Positions 1 through 5,209 of a stretch of 11,579 nt of DNA are shown in pieces. The notes below the pieces were generated by a model. That model searched no databases. It was given only the letters and a program-made list of their open reading frames with translations, and was not told the DNA's origin. Position numbers and translations under genes: made by a program. The DNA comes from an uncultured Collinsella sp. (GTDB lineage: Bacteria; Actinomycetota; Coriobacteriia; Coriobacteriales; Coriobacteriaceae): positions 1 to 11,579 of the forward strand of contig CAKUGX010000055.1 in NCBI GenBank assembly GCA_934654765.1, given 5' to 3'. Every line of letters begins with the position of its first letter. The first letter of the stretch is position 1.

Positions 1-23
1 GGAAAGCACTTAATGTGCTTTCC
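1..23 (+). terminator. Perfect hairpin at window edge, probable terminator of the upstream gene
   Basis: GGAAAGCAC and GTGCTTTCC form a perfect 9-bp stem around the loop TTAAT. It is followed by GTCTTG, which is only a weak T-rich tail. It sits directly upstream of the tRNA promoter region, so it most likely ends a transcript entering from the left. The stem could begin before the window, and the poor T-tract lowers confidence. Confidence 0.5.
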
Positions 24-95
24 GTCTTGCGCAGGACTGTAGAGCAGCAAACTTAACCCCCGCCCTCAGCCCCGGAGACCCTCCCGGAGGGACCG

Positions 96-147
96 AAAAA
101 TTTTTTCAAAAAAGTTGTTGCGCGCCGGACAGACTTCTGTGTATACT
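96..147 (+). promoter_or_regulatory. tRNA-Asp promoter with A/T-tract UP-like element
   Basis: A -10 hexamer TATACT lies at 142-147, and a -35-like TTGCGC at 118-123 is separated from it by 18 bp. Immediately upstream, 96-113 is an uninterrupted A5-T6-C-A6 tract. That is where an UP element contacting the RNA polymerase alpha subunit would lie (about -40 to -58). The stretch after the -10 is GC-rich (CCCCGCAGCGC), as is common for growth-rate-controlled stable RNA promoters. The tRNA begins about 40 nt past the likely transcription start, which leaves a short 5' leader for RNase P removal. Confidence 0.65.
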
Positions 148-193
148 AATCCCCGCAGCGCACGCGAGCGGAAACAAACGCGAACGCCTGCCT

Positions 194-271
<78 letters not shown>

Positions 272-280
272 ACGCAATTA

Positions 281-307
281 AAGCCACGTCTTCGGACGTG
301 GCTTTTT
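281..307 (+). terminator. Intrinsic terminator of tRNA-Asp
   Basis: GCCACGTC (283-290) pairs perfectly with GACGTGGC (295-302) around the stable TTCG tetraloop. TTTTT follows at 303-307, and an AA/TT extension at the base lengthens the stem to 10 bp. It lies 10 nt after the CCA end of the tRNA. Confidence 0.9.
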
Positions 308-629
308 GCGTTTGATGCACTTTGTTTCGGTAGAACGATCGCCCTGGCGCATCTTCGCCCAGAATCCCCGCCCCTTCGGGAACGCAAGTAAAATCTAATA
401 AGCATATCTGTCTAAACAACAGCCTTGTTGCGCAACACCCGTTCAACGAGACAGGGGGTTAGGTTATACTAAATTGCACTGTAGGCCGCATCTGATGCAT
501 TTCGCTCCAAGCGCGGCACTCAGTGGATATCCGATTTACTATTTGGATGTCCTGCGGTCATTTAGCGTCTCGACACAAGCTCGGCCCCGGAGCTCGTTCG
601 AGCTGTTCGTATTCCTTGAAAGGGGAAAA
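308..629 (+). promoter_or_regulatory. Gene-free control region and leader of the Rrf2 gene
   Basis: This stretch of just over 300 nt holds no convincing gene. A candidate promoter is TTCAAC (442-447), 17 bp, TATACT (465-470). The -10 is good and the -35 poor. Just upstream of the -35 is the perfect 12-bp palindrome TGTTGCGCAACA (426-437). It overlaps a second inverted repeat, CAACA(417-421)-GCCT-TGTTG(426-430). This is a plausible operator, possibly for the downstream regulator itself. If the promoter is right, the mRNA has a leader of about 150 nt. Within the leader, GAGCTCGTTC is followed by the near-repeat GAGCTGTTCG (592-611). No known riboswitch was recognised. Confidence 0.4.
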
Positions 630-1115
630 ATGGACATATCGAGGAAGACTGATTACGCCCTTCGTATGTTGGCGATGCTTGCCGAGGATCCGGAGCGTTT
701 GCTTTCTGTTCGCACCGCTGCCGAAGAGGTCAATGTTCCGTATTCGTTTGCCCGCTCGATTCAGCACGGTTTGGTCCAGGCCGGTATTGTGGAGAGCCTG
801 CGTGGCGTCCACGGTGGCATGCGTCTCAAGGTCAGTCCGGACGACGTCACCATTCGTCAGGTCGTCGAGGCCGTTCAGGGCCCTATGGTTATGAATGATT
901 GCACCGCGCCCGATGGTGACTGTGCACGCATGGGCACGTGCTGCTATCATCCCCTGTGGGCCGGAGCTCAAGCGTTGATGCGCGACTACCTCGATTCCGT
1001 TTCGCTCGGCGACATCGTCGCTCACCGCCAGTTCCCGGCCGTCGATTCCAAATTCGCCGACCGCGACGCGTTTCCCGAGTACGCCACCTGCGCGTTCGCT
1101 TGCCGGGAGGAATAG
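630..1115 (+). CDS. Rrf2-family transcriptional regulator with probable Fe-S ligands (IscR/NsrR-like)
   Basis: This 161-residue cytoplasmic protein belongs to the Rrf2 family of winged-helix repressors, several of which sense iron-sulphur status, NO or oxidative stress. The N-terminus, MDISRKTDYALRMLAMLA, is the classic Rrf2 opening. The winged helix spans about residues 1-80, with a recognition helix near VPYSFARSIQHGL and the wing GVHGGMRL. C91, C98, C104, C105 and H107 fall almost exactly where IscR keeps its [2Fe-2S] ligands (C92, C98, C104, H107). An extra CxxxC (C154, C158) lies near the C-terminus. The start at 630 was chosen because AAAGGGG (619-625) precedes it and the family begins here; in-frame codons upstream to 474 are not family-like. 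The MutY-like gene starts 21 nt after the stop, so the two are probably one operon. Targets are unknown. Confidence 0.9.
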   Translation: MDISRKTDYALRMLAMLAEDPERLLSVRTAAEEVNVPYSFARSIQHGLVQAGIVESLRGVHGGMRLKVSPDDVTIRQVVEAVQGPMVMNDCTAPDGDCARMGTCCYHPLWAGAQALMRDYLDSVSLGDIVAHRQFPAVDSKFADRDAFPEYATCAFACREE

Positions 1116-1136
1116 CGTCGCATAAGGAGCATAGAT

Positions 1137-2042
1137 ATGATTCAGGACCCCTTTCGTTCGATGATTCGTTCGGAAGGGGTCCTGCGTTATCGCGACCTTC
1201 CGTGGCGCCGCACGCGCGATCCGTACATCATTTGGCTTTCTGAGGTCATGCTGCAGCAAACACAGGTGCCGCGCGTGGAGACGCGCATGCCGGCGTGGCT
1301 CGATCGCTTTCCGACCGTGCAGGCGCTTGCCCAGGCCGCGCCTTCCGATGTTTTGGACGCTTGGCAGGGGATGGGCTACAACCGACGCGCTCTGGCGCTC
1401 CACAAGGCCGCTCAGCGCGTTGTAGAGGACTGGAACGGGGAGTTTCCGCACGAGACGCGTGACTTGGTTGCTTTGCCTGGTATTGGCCCGGCAACGGCGC
1501 AGGGTATCCGGTCGTTTGCGTTTGATCTTCCGGGCGTGTATCTGGAGACCAACGTGCGCACGGTCTTTCTGCATCACTTCTTTCCCGATGTACCGGCTGT
1601 TCCCGATCGCGAGCTGGTGCCGCTGATTCAGGCGGCCTGTCCGGCGGCCCCCGGTGCGTTGGCGGACGAGATCGCTCCCTTTGCTGTGCCGTTCGATGAT
1701 GCCGATACGCCGCGCGCGTGGTATTACGCGTTGCTGGATTACGGCGCATATCTAAAAAAGACGTTGCCCAATCCGTCCAGGCGCTCGGCGGGCTATAGCC
1801 GTCAATCAAAGTTTGAGGGCTCACGTCGCCAAAAGCGCGCGCATATCGTGCGTATGTTGCTGGCAGCGCGCGATGGCCAGCCGGCGGGGATTACGCTTGC
1901 TGATGCCGTGGTGGGCGTTAACGAGATGGAAGCGGCGGCTGGGCGTGGACCGGTCGAGCGCGAGCTTGTCGCGGGCATTCTGGCCGACCTGGAGCGTGAG
2001 GGCTTTTGCCGAGCCGAGGGCGATCGCTGGCTGAGCATCTAG
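1137..2042 (+). CDS. MutY-like HhH-GPD DNA glycosylase lacking the Fe-S cluster and 8-oxoG domain
   Basis: This 301-residue protein is related to adenine glycosylase MutY, which removes A mispaired with 8-oxoguanine. RDLPWRRTRDPYIIWLSEVM (residues 19-38) is the MutY N-terminal signature and includes the catalytic Glu (E36, E. coli E37). GMGYNRRALALHKAA (78-92) also matches. The helix-hairpin-helix is LPGIGPATAQ (113-122) with no lysine at the lyase position, so it should be monofunctional. The segment matching LDGNV of MutY reads LETNV, so the catalytic Asp is Glu137. Only two cysteines (C168, C291) are present, so no [4Fe-4S] loop can form. The C-terminal part (about 235-300) resembles a winged helix rather than the NUDIX-like 8-oxoG recognition domain. 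The lesion it acts on is therefore uncertain. AAGGAG (1124-1129) sets the start 21 nt after the Rrf2 gene. Confidence 0.85.
   Translation: MIQDPFRSMIRSEGVLRYRDLPWRRTRDPYIIWLSEVMLQQTQVPRVETRMPAWLDRFPTVQALAQAAPSDVLDAWQGMGYNRRALALHKAAQRVVEDWNGEFPHETRDLVALPGIGPATAQGIRSFAFDLPGVYLETNVRTVFLHHFFPDVPAVPDRELVPLIQAACPAAPGALADEIAPFAVPFDDADTPRAWYYALLDYGAYLKKTLPNPSRRSAGYSRQSKFEGSRRQKRAHIVRMLLAARDGQPAGITLADAVVGVNEMEAAAGRGPVERELVAGILADLEREGFCRAEGDRWLSI
1143..1184 (+). repeat. Inverted repeat inside the first codons of the MutY-like gene
   Basis: CAGGACCCCTT (1143-1153) is a perfect 11-bp match to AAGGGGTCCTG (1174-1184). The stem extends by a G-U pair and two G-C pairs to 14 bp, around a 14-nt loop (1157-1170). 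It spans codons 3-16 and begins 3 nt after the start codon. No T-tract follows on either strand, so it is not a conventional terminator. In mRNA it would put a strong hairpin within the ribosome footprint; in DNA it would be a long operator-like dyad. Confidence 0.75.
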
Positions 2043-2156
2043 CCTGTGCAAATCTGAAGAACAGGATTGTAAGGTTTAGATTTCCGACATGAGGGCATCC
2101 TAAAGACGAGGCCGCTCGAAGCCTACGGGCGGCATGCGTTGAAGGGAAGTACACCT

Positions 2157-2696
2157 ATGGATTTTGAGAATTCCCAAACCAAGAAGAACCTCGAGACCGC
2201 TTTTGCCGGTGAGTCCCAGGCACACACCAAGTATCGCTACTATGCCTCCAAGGCAAAGAAGGACGGCTACGTTCAGATTTCGAACATCTTTGCCGAGACG
2301 GCTGGCAACGAGTCCGAGCACGCCAAACTGTGGTTTAAGTATCTGCACGATGGCGCCGTCCCCGATACCCTGGACAATCTGCGCGATGCCGCCGCGGGTG
2401 AGAACTACGAGTGGACCACGATGTACGACGAGTTTGCCAAGACCGCTGAGGAAGAGGGCTTTGCCGAGATTGCCGCAAAGTTCCGTGGTGTCGCCGCCGT
2501 CGAGAAGGCCCACGAGGAGCGCTACAACAAGCTCGTCGAGCGCATCGAGTCGGGCGAGGTGTTTGAGCGCGAGGGCGTAAAGGTGTGGAAGTGCCTGAAC
2601 TGCGGGCACCTGCATGTGGGTGCCGAGGCGCCTGAGGTGTGCCCGGTGTGCAACCACCCCAAGGCGTACTTTGAGGAGCAGGTGGTGAACTACTAG
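2157..2696 (+). CDS. rbr: Rubrerythrin (diiron peroxidase with rubredoxin domain)
   Basis: This 179-residue cytoplasmic protein detoxifies hydrogen peroxide in anaerobes, reducing it to water with electrons passed through its rubredoxin centre. The ferritin-like four-helix domain (about 1-140) carries the expected diiron ligands E19 ([10 protein letters not shown]), E52 and H55 (NESEHAK), E82 and E85 (GENYEW), and E116 and H119 (VEKAHEERY). The C-terminal rubredoxin domain has CLNCG (C146, C149) and CPVCN (C162, C165). Order and length match classical rubrerythrins such as that of Desulfovibrio vulgaris. The start at 2157 is preceded by AAGGGA (2142-2147); an in-frame TTG at 2139 lacks a ribosome site. 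It follows the MutY-like gene by 114 nt and may have its own weak promoter. Location beside an Rrf2 regulator suggests redox or iron control. Confidence 0.97.
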   Translation: MDFENSQTKKNLETAFAGESQAHTKYRYYASKAKKDGYVQISNIFAETAGNESEHAKLWFKYLHDGAVPDTLDNLRDAAAGENYEWTTMYDEFAKTAEEEGFAEIAAKFRGVAAVEKAHEERYNKLVERIESGEVFEREGVKVWKCLNCGHLHVGAEAPEVCPVCNHPKAYFEEQVVNY

Positions 2697-2709
2697 CGCG
2701 TGGCGCTAG
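2693..2709 (+). repeat. Short perfect hairpin overlapping the rubrerythrin stop codon
   Basis: CTAGCGC (2693-2699) pairs with GCGCTAG (2703-2709) around GTG. The stop codon TAG lies in the left arm. No T-tract follows, so it is not an intrinsic terminator by itself. It is the first of several secondary structures in the probable 3' UTR of rubrerythrin. Confidence 0.5.
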
Positions 2710-2717
2710 CGTGAGCT

Positions 2718-2767
2718 GGGCCGGGAGGGCCGGACTACCTTCCCTCCTCGCTCACGGCTTCGCAGGG
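2718..2767 (+). repeat. Partial copy (left half) of the stem-loop repeat
   Basis: These 50 nt align without gaps to 3701-3750 with four mismatches. They contain the left arm (GGGCCGGGAGGGCCGGA) and the loop motif (CGCTCACGGCT-CGCAGGG). The matching right arm is absent, because the sequence diverges after 2767. It therefore looks like a decayed or interrupted copy, immediately followed by a full stem-loop with other arms. Confidence 0.75.
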
Positions 2768-2792
2768 CAACTGCTGGCCTCGCCGCTCCGGG

Positions 2793-2878
2793 CGTCAGGC
2801 CCGCGGCGTATCCCTTTCCCTCTCGCTCACGGCTCCGCAGAGTCGCGCGAGGCAAAGGCATACGCCGCGGGCCTGACG
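2793..2878 (+). repeat. Long stem-loop repeat, copy with distinct arms
   Basis: CGTCAGGCCCGCGGCGTAT (2793-2811) is perfectly complementary to 2860-2878. Inside this 19-bp stem, pairing continues with three mismatches to about 2826/2845. The loop core, CGCTCACGGCTCCGCAG (2824-2840), is shared with the copies at 2718 and 3699, and 2824-2847 matches 3732-3755 with one mismatch. The outer arms do not resemble those of the other copies. It lies between the rubrerythrin stop codon and a strong terminator, hence in the 3' UTR. Confidence 0.8.
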
Positions 2879-2914
2879 GTGCGGGCTTGCCAACGAGTTT
2901 TGGTTAATAGATTG

Positions 2915-2955
2915 GTTTGTGTGCCGCCCCTTTTGGGGCGGCACGTTTTTGTGTG
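2915..2955 (+). terminator. Intrinsic terminator after rubrerythrin (copy 1 of a duplicated terminator)
   Basis: GTGCCGCCCC (2921-2930) and GGGGCGGCAC (2935-2944) form a perfect 10-bp stem with a TTTT loop. GTTTTTGTG follows. The 41 nt from 2915 to 2955 are identical to 3831-3871. It probably ends the rubrerythrin transcript about 250 nt after the stop codon. Confidence 0.9.
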
Positions 2956-3042
2956 GGGGATGGTCGGGGTGGTGTCGTTCTTGGGTGGGTTACACTGGGT
3001 AGTGCTTTTGTTTGTTTACTGCCTGATATGGGGTGTTTTGGT

Positions 3043-3675
3043 ATGGGTAAGAAGTCTCGGGCTCGGGTTGCTGCTGTGGGGACTCGCAAGGATCCGGAGC
3101 GTCGGGTTGTTGAGGGTGGCAAGGCCGAGCGTGCCGATAAGGAGAAGAAGGTTGGGGCACATGCTCATCCTGAGTGGGTGCCTCATTTGAATTCGGCTAG
3201 TGAGGATTTGACTGCCAGACTGTTTACTTTGGTCGAGGTTATCTTGGGCGTGGTGCCCGTGGTGGTTATCGGCCTGTTTTTGGCTTCGAAGGATGCAACG
3301 AGCGTCGATAAGCTCACTGAGGTCTTTTCGCAGGACCCCTCGATGGTGGTCACGTTTATTTCTGCGTGCTTGCAGCCGTTTGTGGCGTACATGCTGTATA
3401 TGGTCTACCGCAAATACTGCGAGGGCGACGCTGGTTTTGTCGCCGGTAACCTGATCGGTCTTTTGTGCTCCGAGATCCTACTGCTCAATATCCCGGGCGT
3501 CATCGGTATGGGCATCTTGCTGTGGCGTGTTTGGCGCAACGTCGCTCCGCACTTTGAGAGCTGGCTGTTTGAGCGTCGCGCAATGGGCGTGCTAGTCGAC
3601 ATCGCGGGCTCACTCGTGATCCTAGTCCTGGCGTTTATGTGCGCCACCGCCTCTCGGGGCCTTGCGGGCATGTAG
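3043..3675 (+). CDS. Orphan multi-pass membrane protein of unknown function
   Basis: I do not recognise this 210-residue protein. The first 45 residues are strongly basic and hydrophilic (MGKKSRARVAAVGTRKDPER onward). About four hydrophobic segments follow, near residues 61-81, 101-121, 132-163 (possibly two) and 183-203. There is a cytoplasm-like charged loop VWRNVAPHFESWLFERR (163-179). No catalytic motif or signal peptide is visible. The start at 3043 has a weak GGGG (3030-3033) upstream; an in-frame ATG at 3028 is a fallback with no ribosome site. A possible -10, TACACT (2991-2996), lies 47 nt upstream without a good -35. The gene is bracketed by two identical terminators, so it is transcribed alone and could be an inserted or duplicated cassette. 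Confidence 0.75.
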   Translation: MGKKSRARVAAVGTRKDPERRVVEGGKAERADKEKKVGAHAHPEWVPHLNSASEDLTARLFTLVEVILGVVPVVVIGLFLASKDATSVDKLTEVFSQDPSMVVTFISACLQPFVAYMLYMVYRKYCEGDAGFVAGNLIGLLCSEILLLNIPGVIGMGILLWRVWRNVAPHFESWLFERRAMGVLVDIAGSLVILVLAFMCATASRGLAGM

Positions 3676-3698
3676 CCTGCTATCACCGACTGCGAAGC

Positions 3699-3788
3699 GC
3701 GGGCCGGGAGGGCCGGATTGCCTTCCCTCCCCGCTCACGGCTCCGCAGGGTCGCGTTGAGGGAAGACAATCCGGCCCTCCCGGCCCGC
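3699..3788 (+). repeat. Long stem-loop repeat, nearly perfect 31-bp stem
   Basis: The 22 nt at 3699-3720 (GCGGGCCGGGAGGG...GGATTG) are exactly complementary to 3767-3788. After one mismatch, CTTCCCTC (3722-3729) pairs with GAGGGAAG (3758-3765), giving a stem of about 31 positions with one mismatch. The 28-nt loop (3730-3757) contains CGCTCACGGCTCCGCAG, shared with copies at 2718 and 2793. It begins 23 nt after the membrane protein stop codon and precedes terminator copy 2. No transposase lies nearby, so it would be a non-autonomous or structural repeat. Confidence 0.85.
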
Positions 3789-3830
3789 CTTGGGTCGTCG
3801 CTTGCCCGCTGTAGAAAAGCTGATGATTAA

Positions 3831-3871
3831 GTTTGTGTGCCGCCCCTTTTGGGGCGGCACGTTTTTGTGTG
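3831..3871 (+). terminator. Intrinsic terminator after the membrane protein gene (copy 2)
   Basis: GTGCCGCCCC (3837-3846) and GGGGCGGCAC (3851-3860) flank TTTT, followed by GTTTTTGTG. It is identical over 41 nt to 2915-2955. It lies about 160 nt past the stop of the membrane protein gene and after its long stem-loop. Confidence 0.9.
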
Positions 3872-4121
3872 TGGGGTCCCTGTCTTCACAATTTCCGTCA
3901 AGCTTTTGGTTAGATTTTGGTCAGTTGGCGTAAGGGTGGAAGGCCAAAAGATTGCTGGCGAAAAAAGCTCAGAGAAAGTGCTGGTAGGGGAGTTGTTGAG
4001 CTTTTCGACAGCTTTTGTCAACAAGAAACTTTGCAGCTATTGCTACGGATTGCGTTGCCGTGGCCTTGGCGGTGCGGGATGCTGGGCGTAAGCGTCGAAT
4101 GCTCCGATTGAGGAGGCCAAC
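3872..4121 (+). promoter_or_regulatory. Gene-free stretch upstream of the small membrane protein
   Basis: No convincing gene is present in these 250 nt. A possible promoter is TTGTCA (4015-4020), 17 bp, TATTGC (4038-4043), with a weak -10. The -35 is embedded in a dyad: TTGTTGA (3993-3999) pairs with TCAACAA (4018-4024), and GACA (4007-4010) with TGTC (4016-4019). There is also a tandem near-repeat GCTTTTCGACA/GCTTTTGTCA (4000-4020). These could be regulator-binding sequence. AGGAGG at 4111-4116 is the ribosome site of the next gene. Confidence 0.35.
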
Positions 4122-4556
4122 ATGGATCTGTTTCTTGAGACTCCGCAGCAACAAGCTGAGCGCATGCTGCGTCAGCAACAACGACTCATGGAGATGCAAA
4201 TGCAAGGGGCGGCAGCCCAGCCCTTTGCGCAAAATGTCGTGCCCGCTGCTGTACCTGCAGCTGTGCCCTGGTGTGAATCGGCGCCAGAGGTCTATTCCGT
4301 ACAGCAAGATTCATATGCGCAGGAGCTCGCGTTCGACAAACGCCGCGCGCGCCGCCGCCGTTTGGGCCAGCGCCTGCGCACATTGGCGATGATCGTGCTC
4401 ATCCCGCTGGGGCTTGCGGCCATCTTTCTGGCGTCGTATGCCCTCACGTGCATCCTCAACGGCGCATCGCCCAACGAGGTGCTCCAACATCTGTCAGCCC
4501 TCGGCCAGCGCCTAGGTGACGTCATAACAACCATCCGCGCCGGCTGGGAGAGCTAG
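4122..4556 (+). CDS. Small single-pass membrane protein of unknown function
   Basis: This 144-residue protein is not recognised. It has a glutamine- and methionine-rich N-terminus (PQQQAERMLRQQQRLMEMQM, residues 8-27) likely to form an amphipathic helix. An Ala/Pro/Val linker follows (about 30-50), then a very basic patch KRRARRRRLGQRLR (73-86). One transmembrane helix spans about 88-112, and a short C-terminal tail follows. By the positive-inside rule the long N-terminal part is cytoplasmic, with the tail outside. The start has an excellent AGGAGG (4111-4116) 5 nt before ATG. It stands alone between a terminator and the AT-rich pair downstream. No enzymatic motif is seen. Confidence 0.75.
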   Translation: MDLFLETPQQQAERMLRQQQRLMEMQMQGAAAQPFAQNVVPAAVPAAVPWCESAPEVYSVQQDSYAQELAFDKRRARRRRLGQRLRTLAMIVLIPLGLAAIFLASYALTCILNGASPNEVLQHLSALGQRLGDVITTIRAGWES

Positions 4557-4638
4557 CGTTTGTCGCATTAGGACTTCTAGGGTGTAGGGATTATCGCCAC
4601 GAGTAAAATTCTTGCATCCCGTGGGTCCTGTCGTGCGA

Positions 4639-4668
4639 TTGATAGTATTATCGAAGATGAATAATAAT
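4639..4668 (+). promoter_or_regulatory. Candidate promoter of the nucleotidyltransferase/HTH pair
   Basis: TTGATA (4639-4644), an 18-bp spacer and AATAAT (4663-4668) make a near-consensus promoter in an AT-rich patch. Transcription would begin only a few bases before the ATG at 4679, giving an almost leaderless mRNA. Alternatively, TATTAT (4646-4651) is the -10, with no good -35. Loosely symmetric CGAT...ATCG sequence (4637-4654) overlaps both and could be an autoregulatory operator. Confidence 0.4.
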
Positions 4669-4678
4669 AGGATTCGCT

Positions 4679-5209
4679 ATGTATAAGCATGATTTAGAGC
4701 AGACTCTTTTGGGCATTGACGAAGAGGCAGAGCTGGAAATAGGTCCAAGAGACGATAGGCCGAGCGTTGTATTGGTGGGAGGAAGCGCCTTCATGCTAAA
4801 CGATGTGACGAATCGGTCGGTTACACATGACATTGATGTGTTTGAGGCAGACAGGTGCCTCCGCGAGATCATAGCTCGATACCCCGAGGTGAATGGTATG
4901 GCGGTGGCATATTGTGATCAGATGCCATTCAATTACGAAGATCGTTTGATTCCCTTGGATATTGGGGCGCGTTTTATCAGGTACTTTACGCCATCCTTGG
5001 AGGACCTAGCGGTGATGAAGCTCTATGCCTACCGTCCGAACGACATCGTCGATCTTCATAGTCAGGCATTCGTCGATCGACTTGATTGGGGGCTGCTCGA
5101 ACGGCTTATATTCGACGAGGGGGAGGCACTGGCGTCGTCGCCTTCGGAGCGGAGTTATCAAGAGATGGTCTGCGCATACAGGCAATACAAAAAGGAGGTG
5201 CTCGGTTGA
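4679..5209 (+). CDS. DUF6036/AbiEii-like nucleotidyltransferase (putative toxin)
   Basis: This 176-residue cytoplasmic protein has a minimal nucleotidyltransferase fold. VLVGGSAFML (residues 31-40) supplies the GGS motif, and THDIDVFE (49-56) the metal-binding Asp pair D51 and D53. LEDLAVMKLYAYRPNDIVDL (107-126) matches the helical segment with conserved Lys and Asp seen in DUF6036 and AbiEii-type proteins. AbiEii proteins are toxins of type IV toxin-antitoxin and phage-abortive systems that transfer nucleotides to RNA; whether this one does is inference. AGGA (4669-4672) precedes the ATG by 6 nt. The stop overlaps the TTG start of the HTH gene by 3 nt, indicating translational coupling. Codon use (ATA, AGG, AAT) and base composition are visibly AT-richer than the flanks, suggesting acquisition by transfer. 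Confidence 0.8.
   Translation: MYKHDLEQTLLGIDEEAELEIGPRDDRPSVVLVGGSAFMLNDVTNRSVTHDIDVFEADRCLREIIARYPEVNGMAVAYCDQMPFNYEDRLIPLDIGARFIRYFTPSLEDLAVMKLYAYRPNDIVDLHSQAFVDRLDWGLLERLIFDEGEALASSPSERSYQEMVCAYRQYKKEVLG

Noticed and set aside
73..95. Hairpin followed by an A5T6 tract as a terminator upstream of the tRNA
   Set aside because: The stem is short and interrupted, and the T-run starts 5 nt after it. The A/T tract is better explained as an UP element at the correct distance from the tRNA promoter.
558..1577. 339-codon open frame on the minus strand opposite the Rrf2 and MutY-like genes
   Set aside because: Antisense shadow in high-GC DNA. The protein has no recognisable domain, and both + strand genes have clear family motifs.
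2711..3190. 159-codon + strand open frame after rubrerythrin
   Set aside because: It reads through two stem-loop repeats and the intrinsic terminator. The translated repeats explain its apparent internal similarity.
2718..3788. CRISPR array or integron attC sites
   Set aside because: Only three elements at irregular spacing, no uniform repeat/spacer lengths, and no cas genes, integrase or attC core sites.
3827..4024. 65-codon minus-strand open frame
   Set aside because: It runs into terminator copy 2 and has no ribosome site or recognisable motif. It cannot be fully excluded, but there is no positive support.
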